The translations under genes and the position numbers were made by a program. A stretch of DNA of 64,000 nucleotides. Source: Massilia aurea. Lineage in GTDB: Bacteria; Pseudomonadota; Gammaproteobacteria; Burkholderiales; Burkholderiaceae_D. Position 1 is the first letter of the stretch. Every line of letters begins with the position of its first letter. The stretch spans positions 1-64,000 of the forward strand of contig NZ_JACHBX010000001.1 of assembly GCF_014200505.1 (NCBI RefSeq), read 5' to 3'. Positions 27,380 through 35,239 of the stretch are shown one piece after another. The notes under the pieces were generated by a model. The model searched no databases. It saw only the letters and a program-made list of their open reading frames with translations, and was not told the origin of the DNA.

Positions 27380-29320
27380 ATGTCACCTATTCACATCACT
27401 TCCGTTTCTTCCGTCCGTCGCCCAATCGGACTCGCACTGCTGTGCGCCGGACTCATTTCCAGCCCGGTGCTGATGTCGGCTGCCGTCGCTGCGCCTGTCG
27501 CGCTGGCCTCGGTCACGGCGGGTCCGACGACGGCAAGCAGCGACGGCACCAATCTGAGTATCCGCATTGGTTATACCGGTACGCCGGCCTGGGTGCGCGT
27601 GTACATCGATAACGATGCCGTCACCACGTCCGGCTATGCATTCAACGGCGTCGGCGCCGGTTACATGATCGAGAATGGCCGCCTGTACCGCTACAGCGGC
27701 AGCAACGGCTCCTGGGCCTGGACCTTCGTCAAGACCGTGCCGTACACATCGGCCAATAGCCTGGCCACGATGACGGTAACTCGTGCCGAACTGGGCGGCG
27801 CGGACAATATCAGCGTCATCACCCAGACCGATCCGCCAGCGCAACTCTCGCCGATCCTGCGCCTGTCGATCACCAAGGCGACGCCTGCCCCGACGCCAAC
27901 GCCAACGCCAACACCGACGCCGACCCCAACACCAACGCCAACGCCGACCCCAACGCCGACGCCGACCCCAACGCCGACGCCGACCCCAACGCCGACGCCG
28001 ACCCCGACCCCGACCCCGACGCCATCCCCGGGCACCACGGTGCCAGTGAACTACACGGCCAGCACGGCGGTCATCGCCAACCCGGAGCGCGGCTTTTACC
28101 GCCACGTTGGCTGCGAAACGCCGCTGAGCCAGTCGCAACTGACGAGCTTCCGCACCTCGGGCGGTGAATCGCTGATGCTGTGCGTGTTCTATCTGCGCAG
28201 CTTCGTCAATGCACCGATCAGCCAGTCCACGCTCAATCTGTTCCAGCAACAGATGGATACGGTGCGCAAGGCTGGCCTGAAAGCCATCGTCCGCTTTGCC
28301 TACAACGACAACAATTCGCCGGTCGATGCGACCCCGGCGATGGTCAATACCCACCTGACGCAGCTGGCGCCGTACCTGACCGCCAACAAGGACATCATCG
28401 CCGTCGTGCAAGCTGGCCTGATCGGTGCGTGGGGCGAGTGGGGCAACACCAATAACTATGGCGACAGCTACAACATGACCGCCAAGAACATTGCGGACCG
28501 CAAATCGGTGGTCGACAAGCTGCTGCAAGTGGTGCCGGCCGAACGCATGGTGCAGTTGCGCATGCCGCTGTTCAAGACCAAGCTGTACACGCCGACTGCA
28601 CTGACCCCGAGCGAGGCCTACAACGGTTCAGCCAAGGCGCGCCTGGGGCACCACAATGACTGCTTCCTGGCCAATGCATCGGATTACGGCACCTACGTCA
28701 ATCCATCGGTGGAATTCCCGTACCTGGCTGCTGAAACCAACTACGTTGCATCGGGTGGCGAGACGTGCAGCTACTCGCCACCACGCAGCGATTGCCCGAG
28801 TGCAGTCGCGGAAATGGGCCGTTTCCATTGGTCGTACCTGAACCTGGACTACAACACGACGGTGCTGAACAACTGGAAAACCCAGGGTTGCTTCACCCAG
28901 GTCAAGCAGAAGCTCGGCTACCGCTTCGTGCTCAAGAGCGGCGCGTTCTCGCGCACGGCGAAACCGGGTGGCGGCTTCGTCGTCAACCTGCAGCTGCAAA
29001 ACGAGGGCTGGTCGGCGCCATTCAACAGCCGCGACGTGGAACTCGTGTTCCGCAACACGGCGAGCGGGGCAACGTACCGCGTCAAGCTGGCAACCGACCC
29101 GCGCCATTGGCTGTCGAACCAGACCGTGACGATCAACCAGACCGTGGCGTTGCCGGCCAATATGGCGGCGGGTTCGTACTCGGTGCTGCTGAACCTGCCG
29201 GATCCACAGGCGTCGCTGCGCGACCGTCCCGAGTATGCAATCCAGCTGGCCAACAGCAACACGTGGGAAGCGTCGACCGGGTTCAACAATCTGCAGCATA
29301 CGGTTGGCGTCGCGCCATAA
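27380..29320 (+). CDS. secreted protein with Pro-Thr linker and DUF4874/DUF4832-like module
   Basis: The 646-residue protein has an N-terminal signal sequence (LALLCAGLISSPVLMSAAVAAP, cleavage near residue 38) and a beta-rich domain to about 170. A Thr-Pro repeat linker (about 172-215) leads to a C-terminal region beginning NPERGFYRHVGCET. That region has VQAGLIGAWGEWG near 345 and a terminal beta-sandwich of DUF4832 style. NPERGF and the GAWGEWG segment are typical of DUF4874/DUF4832 proteins, thought to be TIM-barrel glycosidase-like. The linker resembles those joining binding and catalytic domains in secreted glycosidases. Its position after the polysaccharide operon suggests a role in glycan binding or trimming; no activity is proven for the family. 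Confidence 0.75.
   Translation: MSPIHITSVSSVRRPIGLALLCAGLISSPVLMSAAVAAPVALASVTAGPTTASSDGTNLSIRIGYTGTPAWVRVYIDNDAVTTSGYAFNGVGAGYMIENGRLYRYSGSNGSWAWTFVKTVPYTSANSLATMTVTRAELGGADNISVITQTDPPAQLSPILRLSITKATPAPTPTPTPTPTPTPTPTPTPTPTPTPTPTPTPTPTPTPTPTPTPTPSPGTTVPVNYTASTAVIANPERGFYRHVGCETPLSQSQLTSFRTSGGESLMLCVFYLRSFVNAPISQSTLNLFQQQMDTVRKAGLKAIVRFAYNDNNSPVDATPAMVNTHLTQLAPYLTANKDIIAVVQAGLIGAWGEWGNTNNYGDSYNMTAKNIADRKSVVDKLLQVVPAERMVQLRMPLFKTKLYTPTALTPSEAYNGSAKARLGHHNDCFLANASDYGTYVNPSVEFPYLAAETNYVASGGETCSYSPPRSDCPSAVAEMGRFHWSYLNLDYNTTVLNNWKTQGCFTQVKQKLGYRFVLKSGAFSRTAKPGGGFVVNLQLQNEGWSAPFNSRDVELVFRNTASGATYRVKLATDPRHWLSNQTVTINQTVALPANMAAGSYSVLLNLPDPQASLRDRPEYAIQLANSNTWEASTGFNNLQHTVGVAP
27889..28025 (+). repeat. 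ACGCCG/ACGCCA-type hexamer repeat coding (Thr-Pro)n
   Basis: About 22 copies of 6-bp units varying between ACGCCA, ACGCCG, ACCCCG and ACCCCA encode an unbroken Thr-Pro linker. The third-base variation shows the array is not freshly expanded throughout, though the ACGCCGACCCCA pairs look recent. Unit length preserves the frame. Confidence 0.9.
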
Positions 29321-29365
29321 GCAGCGTAAGCAGCATCCCGGCCTGATGCAAGGGCCGGGCAATAA

Positions 29366-29397
29366 AAAAGCCAGACCGGTTTGCCGGTCTGGCTTTT
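29366..29397. terminator. bidirectional intrinsic terminator
   Basis: AAAAGCCAGACCGG (29366-29379) and CCGGTCTGGCTTTT (29384-29397) form a 14-bp stem with a TTTG loop, with A and T tracts on both sides. It follows the secreted-protein gene. Confidence 0.9.
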
Positions 29398-29486
29398 GCC
29401 TGAGCGTCGGCACGGCACTGGTGTAGACTGGCAACTTGTGGTTGATCGGCCGCATCAGACCATCTTTCAGACCAGGACAGCACACG

Positions 29487-29771
29487 ATGAACAGTTTTGC
29501 CTCATGGCAGGCACGGGCGGCGGTATACAGCGCCACCAACAAGCGTGACACCGTGTTGTTTCTGGCGTATGAAGCGGCGTCGGCATCTGAGGCCAGTGCT
29601 GCAGGCTTTGAATTAATGGGAACGACTTGGGACGCCAATGGCGTCGAAGTCAAGGCGTATAAATCGAAGCCGCCGGGCGTACCGGAATTCGGGTGTGTCA
29701 TTTGCGGTAAAAATTCGCAGTATTACCATGGCGTGTATTGCTGCGGAAAGAAACGGGTTTTGATGCTGTGA
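29487..29771 (+). CDS. small hypothetical protein with a C-terminal Cys cluster
   Basis: The 94-residue protein is not recognised. The N-terminal two thirds looks alpha/beta and globular (SWQARAAVYSATNKRDTVLF...). The end carries CVICGKNSQYYHGVYCCG, a CxxC followed by His and CC that could bind zinc. ATG 29487 has AGGA about 10 bases upstream. It lies between two terminators that share the same 14-base left arm, and next to the tRNA-associated cassette, so it may be accessory. Good codon use and the Cys motif make it a plausible real gene. Confidence 0.55.
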   Translation: MNSFASWQARAAVYSATNKRDTVLFLAYEAASASEASAAGFELMGTTWDANGVEVKAYKSKPPGVPEFGCVICGKNSQYYHGVYCCGKKRVLML

Positions 29772-29858
29772 ACGCTGCAATCTCAGCATGACGACAATCA
29801 CAACGTGACGCGGCTCGGTATCGCCCAAAACGACCACGGATCCAGGCATGGACAAATG

Positions 29859-29893
29859 AAAAGCCAGACCGGCTGACGCGTCGTCTGGCTTTT
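29859..29893. terminator. intrinsic terminator (displaced tRNA-Pro terminator?)
   Basis: AAAAGCCAGAC (29859-29869) pairs with GTCTGGCTTTT (29883-29893) around a 13-base loop. On the minus strand it lies directly after the partial tRNA-Pro 3' end at 29903-29927, as expected of an original tRNA terminator. Its left arm is the same as that of the terminator at 29366. Confidence 0.85.
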
Positions 29894-29902
29894 TGTTGTC
29901 TC

Positions 29903-29927
29903 GTCGGGGTGAGAGGATTCGAACCTC
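29903..29927 (-). repeat. 25-bp copy of the tRNA-Pro 3' end (candidate att site)
   Basis: These 25 bases are identical to 31986-32010, the T-arm and acceptor 3' strand of the intact tRNA-Pro, in the same orientation. The rest of the tRNA is absent here. Together the two copies bracket 2,083 bp and look like the attL/attR of a tRNA-targeted insertion. Confidence 0.85.
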
Positions 29928-30016
29928 GCAGAGAACCAATCTGCTGATGACGGCCCAGCGGGGCGCTCCCACCTCGTAGGTGACGGCCGTACCGCATACA
30001 TCCCTGGCAGACAGTA

Positions 30017-30532
30017 TTATTTTTCGCTCACGGCGATATTGCCCGATGCATAGAACGTAGCACCGGCGTGCGCATGGCGCTCGATCAGGTACAGTCCGCG
30101 CATGTTCTGGAAACTACCGCTCTTTCCCAAACCGTCGAAGTTGAAGGTGGCGCAAATGTATGACTTGCTGCCTTCGCGCGCCTCGCCCCATATCGCTTCA
30201 TACGGATTGAACACTGCAGGCAGCTTGCGCTTGTCAAGACGCGTGACACGTGCCAACGGCATTTCCTTCCCATTGAATACCAAGCCGAACGCTTGCGGTT
30301 TTTTTATTTCCCAGGTTCCGACGGTGTCTGGGCCGTGTTGCAGGGTGATATTAGTTTTTCCCGCTTCTTCATCTTCGGTTACCTGGAAGGCGTCTGCTGT
30401 TATCGAAGTGTAACGCACCTTGGGCGACGCGCTTTCGGTACGCAGGCAGGCGTCTACGACAGCAAGGCTGGGCCTGGCGCTGGCCTGCGCAGTGAGGATG
30501 CCCAGTAGTAGTCCAGCAAAGAGTGCTTTCAC
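30017..30532 (-). CDS. secreted/periplasmic protein, candidate immunity protein
   Basis: The 171-residue protein begins with a clear Sec signal (MKALFAGLLLGILTAQASA, cleavage near residue 19). A beta-rich domain of no recognised family follows. Two cysteines (DACLRTE and YICATF) could form a disulfide in the periplasm. It overlaps the upstream gene by ATGA and is the last gene of a PAAR–hydrolase–exported protein triplet. That order, plus periplasmic targeting, is what an immunity protein against a periplasm-acting peptidoglycan hydrolase should look like. Function is inferred from context only. Confidence 0.65.
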   Translation of the reverse strand: MKALFAGLLLGILTAQASARPSLAVVDACLRTESASPKVRYTSITADAFQVTEDEEAGKTNITLQHGPDTVGTWEIKKPQAFGLVFNGKEMPLARVTRLDKRKLPAVFNPYEAIWGEAREGSKSYICATFNFDGLGKSGSFQNMRGLYLIERHAHAGATFYASGNIAVSEK

Positions 30533-31155
30533 TTGTATTCCTTCGCGCCGGTGGCTTCCATATAGGCTGGATTGTGCTTCCAGAAGATTGTCCCGCCATA
30601 CGCGGCGGTGGAAACATAGATGTGGTCGTACCTGGCTACTTCCACTGTTTCCGAACTGATCACCTTGCCTTTTTTCTTCTTGACTATCGTCTTGTTGATG
30701 ATCACCAGCTTGGTCGATTCCTTGATGTCATAGATGTTATGCGCAGGATCGGAAAACTGGATCCCATGTTTCACTTTAAAATGATTTTTATAATTGGACT
30801 TGATATCGGCGCCATCCCAGAAATAGCCGCCGTTCGAAAAATCCGTACCCTCGTTTGCGAGTGCCTTCTTCGCTGCGTCAAGCGCAGCACTCATGCCGGC
30901 ATCCTTGGCGATCTCTGCTTCGCTGGCATTCGTGAATTTCTTGTAGCGCGCATTGCCGTCGTTGACCACGAAGGAAAACGTTTTGTCGGACGTAACGAAG
31001 GTGCTCATGTCCGAATGCCCGCGCGCATTTCGCTGGCGTACCAGCACATACGCGATGGCGCCGATTTCTTCGGCCACATCGTTGTGCGAGGCTTCGCCAT
31101 AAGCCATAGCTGCCAAGATACGCACTTCCTTACTGATCTTCTCGGTGTCACTCAT
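30529..31155 (-). CDS. SleB-like cell-wall hydrolase, candidate type VI effector
   Basis: The 208-residue protein lacks a signal peptide. Residues 8-75 (ILAAMAYGEASHNDVAEEIGAIAYVLVRQRN, shortened here to AMAYGEASHNDVAEEI) match the pattern of SleB-type hydrolase_2 domains, where the Glu of YGEA is the catalytic candidate. TFSFVVN at about 68 corresponds to the family's conserved QFS-type turn. It would cleave peptidoglycan glycan strands after delivery to a rival's periplasm. ATG 31155 overlaps the PAAR gene's end by ATGAGTGA; the longer frame from 31209 would overlap by 62 bp. Base composition is clearly lower in GC than the chromosome around it. Confidence 0.6.
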   Translation of the reverse strand: MSDTEKISKEVRILAAMAYGEASHNDVAEEIGAIAYVLVRQRNARGHSDMSTFVTSDKTFSFVVNDGNARYKKFTNASEAEIAKDAGMSAALDAAKKALANEGTDFSNGGYFWDGADIKSNYKNHFKVKHGIQFSDPAHNIYDIKESTKLVIINKTIVKKKKGKVISSETVEVARYDHIYVSTAAYGGTIFWKHNPAYMEATGAKEYK

Positions 31156-31705
31156 GCCGCAATCCGCCGTCCCTGTCGAGCCACGTGACAAGGCGGGTTT
31201 GTTCTTCACCCTTGATCACGACCGTTTCTCCATTTGTATAGGTGCCCGCTTTGGTGTACAGCGTTTCGGCCATGCGCAGGTCGTAACGGTAGGCATCGAC
31301 TGGCTTGCCGTCTTCACCAACCAAGCTGTAAAAATGCTCGATTTCAATTTCGTCGTCATCCTCATTGCCGGCCTGCGCAGCATTGCCTGAAGGGGCCGCT
31401 TGTGTTGCCGCCGCTACGCTGGCGCTGTTGTTGAAATTCGCGCCGGCGCCGGAGCTCCATTCGACGACGTCGGTGAACTGACCGGCCAACAGTACCGCAC
31501 CGCAGGCGACTGCCACGCCCTTACCATAAAAGGTGGTGGTGATTACGCCTTCTACAATCGGATAGGTTCCCTTGCACTTGGGACAATGGGTCTGGTGGCC
31601 GATGTACGCGATAGGCCTGCCCATGCAGATATCAGTCAGCGATCCTTCCAATACGGTACCGCCGTGGCTTGTCTTGTCTCCAAGCCGTATAATTTCGCCC
31701 GCCAT
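31148..31705 (-). CDS. PAAR-domain type VI secretion spike protein
   Basis: The 185-residue protein starts EIIRLGDKTSHGGTV and continues GRPIAYIGHQTHCPKCKGTY, GVAVACGAVLLAGQF, the standard PAAR fold of the cone that caps VgrG. Residues 1-88 form the PAAR domain with Cys/His residues for the tip zinc. An Ala/Asn-rich linker, an acidic patch (EDDDEIEIEH) and a small C-terminal domain (about 115-185) follow and may dock the effector. It is co-translated with the hydrolase-like gene downstream. No vgrG, hcp or other type VI genes are in the window, so it is an orphan cassette loaded onto a system encoded elsewhere. Confidence 0.8.
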   Translation of the reverse strand: MAGEIIRLGDKTSHGGTVLEGSLTDICMGRPIAYIGHQTHCPKCKGTYPIVEGVITTTFYGKGVAVACGAVLLAGQFTDVVEWSSGAGANFNNSASVAAATQAAPSGNAAQAGNEDDDEIEIEHFYSLVGEDGKPVDAYRYDLRMAETLYTKAGTYTNGETVVIKGEEQTRLVTWLDRDGGLRHE

Positions 31706-31947
31706 GCTTATCCTTTTTAGCCAGGCCTGGCGTCAGCCTTCACCGAAATTACGGCGCCAAGGTGCAGCAATCATAATCCAAGAAATTGGTGATGAGCTAA
31801 TGGTCGTGCCGGCACGGCAGTTAGTGGCGCGGGACATCCCCGTAAGACGAGGTGTGCCAACCCGGGGATCCGAAGGCTTCCGCAGTTCTCGATCCCCAGC
31901 CTTACTGATAGGGCGATATCGCAAAGAGGGCCTGCGTAAACGAAAAC

Positions 31948-31965
31948 AGCGGCTCGCAGGCCGCT
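31948..31965. terminator. terminator downstream of tRNA-Pro
   Basis: AGCGGC (31948-31953) and GCCGCT (31960-31965) pair around TCGCAG, flanked by A-rich and T-rich runs. It follows the tRNA on the minus strand and separates it from the PAAR gene. Confidence 0.6.
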
Positions 31966-31983
31966 ATCGTTTACTAAATTCTC

Positions 31984-32060
31984 TGGTCGGGGTGAGAGGA
32001 TTCGAACCTCCGGCCTCTACGTCCCGAACGTAGCGCTCTACCGGGCTAAGCTACACCCCG
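31984..32060 (-). tRNA. tRNA-Pro(CGG)
   Basis: The 77-nt sequence folds as a cloverleaf. The acceptor stem pairs CGGGGTG with CACCCCG. The anticodon stem-loop is CTACG-TTCGGGA-CGTAG with anticodon CGG. The T-arm loop is TTCGAAT, and the 3' end is an encoded ACCA. Its last 25 transcribed-strand bases before CCA are duplicated at 29903-29927. Confidence 0.95.
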
Positions 32061-32113
32061 ACGGCTCAGGGTGTACGTACAACCACCCCGGGATGGTCGT
32101 AATATAAAATCGC

Positions 32114-33103
32114 TTAGTGGTTCCTGTCAACGGCGAAGCTGCTCAGTTGCAGCAAGCTGTTCTTGAACAAGCTGTCGGGCAAGCCGGCAATCGCTTCCGA
32201 TGCCCGGCGCGCTGCCTGTTCGGCCTGCGCCCGCGTGTAATCGAGCGCGCCGCTTGACGTTACGGCGGCCAGCACGGCGTCGAATTGTGCTTCGTCGCCT
32301 TGCTCGATGCAGCTGCGCACCAGTTCGCGCTGCTCCGGCGTGCCGTGTTCCATCAGCCAGATCAGGGGCAGGGTCGGTTTGCCTTCGCGCAGATCGTCCC
32401 CCAGGTTCTTGCCGATCTCGGCGGGGTCGCCAGCGTAGTCGAGCACGTCGTCGATGAGCTGGAATGCGGTGCCCAGCGAGCGGCCGTACTCGCCGGCGGC
32501 GGCGATCTGGGCGTCATTCGCGCCGGCGATCAGCGCGCCCAGTTCGGCAGCGGCTTCGAACAGCTTGGCGGTCTTGGAGCGGATCACGAGCAGGTAGCTC
32601 GCTTCGGTCACGTCCGGGTCGTGCATGTTCAGCAGTTGCAGCACTTCGCCTTCGGCGATCACGTTGGTGGCGTCGGACAGGATCTGCATGATGCGCATGC
32701 TGTCCAGGCCAACCATCATCTGAAACGCGCGCGAGTAGAGGAAGTCGCCGACCAGCACTGAGGCGGCGTTGCCGAACAGCGCGTTGGCGGTCTGGCGGCC
32801 GCGGCGCATCGACGATTCGTCGACGACGTCGTCATGCAGCAGCGTTGCGGTGTGGATGAATTCGACGACGGCAGCCAGCTCGTGGTGCGCGGTGCCCCGG
32901 TAGCCATAGGCATTGGCCAGCAGCAGCACCAGTACCGGACGGATGCGCTTGCCGCCGGCACTGATGATGTACTCGGCGATCTGGTTGACCAGCGTGACTT
33001 CGGAATGCAGCCGCTGGCGGATCACCGTGTTGACGGCCTCCATATCGGGCGCGATCGACTGGACGATGGTGTTCTGTTGGGCGTGTTGGGTAGCGGCTGA
33101 CAA
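32114..33103 (-). CDS. ispB: polyprenyl (octaprenyl) diphosphate synthase
   Basis: The 329-residue all-alpha enzyme has the first aspartate-rich motif in LLHDDVVDESSMRRG (near 95) and the second in QLIDDVLDYAGD (near 220). It makes the long isoprenoid side chain of ubiquinone. The frame opens with TTG at 33103 (MSAATQHAQQ); an ATG is found about 20 codons further in at MEAVNTVI, so the first residues are uncertain. It is divergent from rplU, a gene order usual in beta- and gamma-proteobacteria. Confidence 0.9.
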   Translation of the reverse strand: MSAATQHAQQNTIVQSIAPDMEAVNTVIRQRLHSEVTLVNQIAEYIISAGGKRIRPVLVLLLANAYGYRGTAHHELAAVVEFIHTATLLHDDVVDESSMRRGRQTANALFGNAASVLVGDFLYSRAFQMMVGLDSMRIMQILSDATNVIAEGEVLQLLNMHDPDVTEASYLLVIRSKTAKLFEAAAELGALIAGANDAQIAAAGEYGRSLGTAFQLIDDVLDYAGDPAEIGKNLGDDLREGKPTLPLIWLMEHGTPEQRELVRSCIEQGDEAQFDAVLAAVTSSGALDYTRAQAEQAARRASEAIAGLPDSLFKNSLLQLSSFAVDRNH

Positions 33104-33258
33104 GGCTGACCTGCGTGAGCGTTGGGTTAACTATAAGAGTGAGGCGATTATACGTCATGGGAGGGCGAACCGTCGGGCTGACAGGGGTGCGCTTGCGAGA
33201 GAGCGGGCGATGCATCCGTGGATGCCGCCCGATGTCTTGAAGCGATCGCCGAATGGTT

Positions 33259-33287
33259 TTGACGCACTGCACCGACTTATGTATAAT
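33259..33287 (+). promoter_or_regulatory. sigma-70 promoter of rplU-rpmA
   Basis: TTGACG (33259-33264) and TATAAT (33282-33287) are separated by exactly 17 bases, 90 bp ahead of the L21 start codon. This is a near-consensus housekeeping promoter. Confidence 0.85.
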
Positions 33288-33378
33288 CCTCTGTTCCCCG
33301 GCTTAAGATTAGTCCTGCGTATCAAGCGCGGGCCGACGCGCCGAGGGGTTCTTTTAACATTTGATGAGGTTTCAAATC

Positions 33379-33690
33379 ATGTACGCGGTCATAAAAACCG
33401 GTGGCAAGCAATACAAAGTTGTCGCTGGTGAAAAACTTAAAGTAGAACAGATACCGGCAGACATTGGTTCCGAACTCACGATCGATCAGGTCCTCGCCCT
33501 CGGCGAAGGCGAAAGCATCAAGTTTGGTGCTCCGCTGGTCGAAGGTGCAACGGTGCTGGTGAAAGTGGTTTCGCAGGGTCGCCACGACAAAGTGCGTATC
33601 TTCAAGATGCGTCGTCGTAAGCACTACCAGAAGCGTATGGGCCATCGCCAAAACTTCACCGAAATCCAGATCGTTTCGATCAACGGCTAA
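33379..33690 (+). CDS. rplU: 50S ribosomal protein L21
   Basis: The 103-residue protein starts [14 protein letters not shown] and ends [15 protein letters not shown], the full L21 sequence pattern and length. It binds 23S rRNA in the large subunit. GAGGT 8 bases upstream fixes ATG 33379 over the in-frame TTG/ATG codons before it. It is the first gene of the rplU-rpmA-obgE group. Confidence 0.97.
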   Translation: MYAVIKTGGKQYKVVAGEKLKVEQIPADIGSELTIDQVLALGEGESIKFGAPLVEGATVLVKVVSQGRHDKVRIFKMRRRKHYQKRMGHRQNFTEIQIVSING

Positions 33691-33732
33691 TCCCCGTTCC
33701 GGTTCCCAGCAACGTCATCCAGGAGTAAATAA

Positions 33733-34014
33733 ATGGCACACAAAAAAGGCGGCGGTACTACCCGCAACGGCCGTGACTCAGAAAGCAAGCGCCTTGGCGT
33801 GAAAGTCTACGGCGGCCAGGCAGTCAATGCCGGCGGCATCATCATTCGTCAGCGCGGCACCCCAGTGCGCGCCGGCACCGGCGTCGGTACGGGCAAGGAT
33901 CACACCCTGTTCGCGCTGGTCACTGGCACCGTCAAGTTCGTCAAGCAAGGCGTCGGCTCGAAGCAATTCGTGACCGTCGTTGCTAACGAAGCAGCGGAAG
34001 CAGTCGCAGCGTAA
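33733..34014 (+). CDS. rpmA: 50S ribosomal protein L27
   Basis: The 93-residue protein starts [20 protein letters not shown] and contains [15 protein letters not shown], diagnostic of L27, whose N-terminus reaches the peptidyl-transferase centre. The C-terminus is slightly extended by an Ala/Glu-rich tail. AGGAG precedes the ATG. A terminator-like hairpin follows, so obgE may be expressed partly by read-through. Confidence 0.97.
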   Translation: MAHKKGGGTTRNGRDSESKRLGVKVYGGQAVNAGGIIIRQRGTPVRAGTGVGTGKDHTLFALVTGTVKFVKQGVGSKQFVTVVANEAAEAVAA

Positions 34015-34024
34015 TAACGCACTC

Positions 34025-34044
34025 GCGCCGCTTTCGAGCGGCGC
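34025..34044 (+). terminator. hairpin after rpmA
   Basis: GCGCCGC (34025-34031) and GCGGCGC (34038-34044) pair around TTTCGA and are followed by TTCTTT. It probably attenuates transcription into obgE. Confidence 0.65.
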
Positions 34045-34123
34045 TTCTTTGCAAGGCGCAAGCCTTCCATCGAAAGGCTCTGCCCACGGTAGGGCCTTTT
34101 TTAGTTTTTAAGCGGTCACAATC

Positions 34124-35236
34124 ATGAAGTTTATCGACGAAGCAAAAATTGAAGTCATCGGAGGCGACGGCGGCAACGGATGCGCCTCGTTCCGGCGCGA
34201 AAAGTTCCGCCCATTTGGCGGTCCCGACGGCGGCGATGGCGGCACGGGCAGTTCGATCTTTGTGGTTGCCGACCGCAACGTCAACACGCTGGTCGACTTT
34301 CGCTATTCGAAAGTCCACACCGGTAAGCACGGCGAACCGGGCCGCGGCTCGGATTGCTATGGCAAGGGCGCCGAAGACATCTATATGCGCATGCCGGTTG
34401 GGACGCTCATCATCGACGATGTCAATGGCGAAATCATTGCCGACCTGACCGAACATGGCCAGACCGAACTGCTCGCCAAAGGCGGCGAAGGCGGCTGGGG
34501 CAATATCCACTTTAAAAGTTCGACCAACCGCGCCCCGCGTCAAAAGACCGAAGGCAAGGAAGGCGAGCGTCGCACGTTGCGCCTGGAACTGAAAGTTCTG
34601 GCGGACGTGGGCCTCCTGGGCATGCCGAACGCCGGTAAATCGACCTTCATCACCGCCGTCTCGAACGCGCGCCCGAAGATCGCCGATTACCCGTTCACCA
34701 CCTTGCACCCGAACCTGGGCGTGGTGCGCGTGTCGCACGAAAAAAGCTTTGTCGTGGCCGACATTCCGGGCCTGATCGAAGGCGCCGCCGAAGGTGCGGG
34801 CCTGGGTCACCAGTTCCTGCGTCACCTGGCGCGCACCGGTTTGCTGCTGCACATCGTCGACCTGTCGTCGTTCGAAGCGAACATCGATCCGGTCAAAGAA
34901 GCCAAAGCACTGATCAAGGAACTCGAAAAGTACGACGAAGAGCTGCTGAACAAGCCACGCTGGCTCGTGCTCAACAAGCTCGACGTGCTGGATGAAGCCG
35001 AGCGCAAGAAGCGCGTCAAGGACATGATCAAGCGCTTGGCCTGGAAGGGGCCGGTGTTCGAGATTTCGGCGCTAAACCGCGAAGGCTGCCAGGAACTGAT
35101 CAACGCGATCTACCTGCACCTCGAAGAAAAGCGTCATGCCGAGCACCGCGCCGAAGAGACCGCGATGACCGAAGAAGCGCGCGGGATTTCGTCGATCGAT
35201 CCGGACGATCCACGCTTCAAGATTCTCGAAGACTGA
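34124..35236 (+). CDS. obgE: GTPase Obg/CgtA
   Basis: The 370-residue protein has the glycine-rich Obg fold ([25 protein letters not shown]) in residues 1-158. A G domain follows with GMPNAGKST (Walker A), DIPGLIEGA (switch II) and NKLD. An acidic C-terminal tail ends the protein. It acts in 50S assembly and stress control. It directly follows rpmA, as in most proteobacteria. Confidence 0.97.
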   Translation: MKFIDEAKIEVIGGDGGNGCASFRREKFRPFGGPDGGDGGTGSSIFVVADRNVNTLVDFRYSKVHTGKHGEPGRGSDCYGKGAEDIYMRMPVGTLIIDDVNGEIIADLTEHGQTELLAKGGEGGWGNIHFKSSTNRAPRQKTEGKEGERRTLRLELKVLADVGLLGMPNAGKSTFITAVSNARPKIADYPFTTLHPNLGVVRVSHEKSFVVADIPGLIEGAAEGAGLGHQFLRHLARTGLLLHIVDLSSFEANIDPVKEAKALIKELEKYDEELLNKPRWLVLNKLDVLDEAERKKRVKDMIKRLAWKGPVFEISALNREGCQELINAIYLHLEEKRHAEHRAEETAMTEEARGISSIDPDDPRFKILED

Positions 35237-35239
35237 CCC

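Noticed and set aside
27889-28025. Possible CRISPR or minisatellite array
   Set aside because: It is a coding hexamer repeat without spacers; no CRISPR array or cas gene was seen anywhere in the window.
27691-28038. Minus-strand frame coding a long Gly-Val repeat
   Set aside because: It is the complement of the Thr-Pro hexamer array in the secreted-protein gene.
29613-29972. Minus-strand frame of 119 codons with EVRILSPRRDNKK
   Set aside because: It is a translation of the tRNA 3' end copy and its terminator, a common false gene at tRNA loci.
29903-30000. Second complete tRNA next to the displaced repeat
   Set aside because: Only the T-arm and acceptor 3' strand are present; no matching 5' acceptor strand or anticodon arm could be folded.
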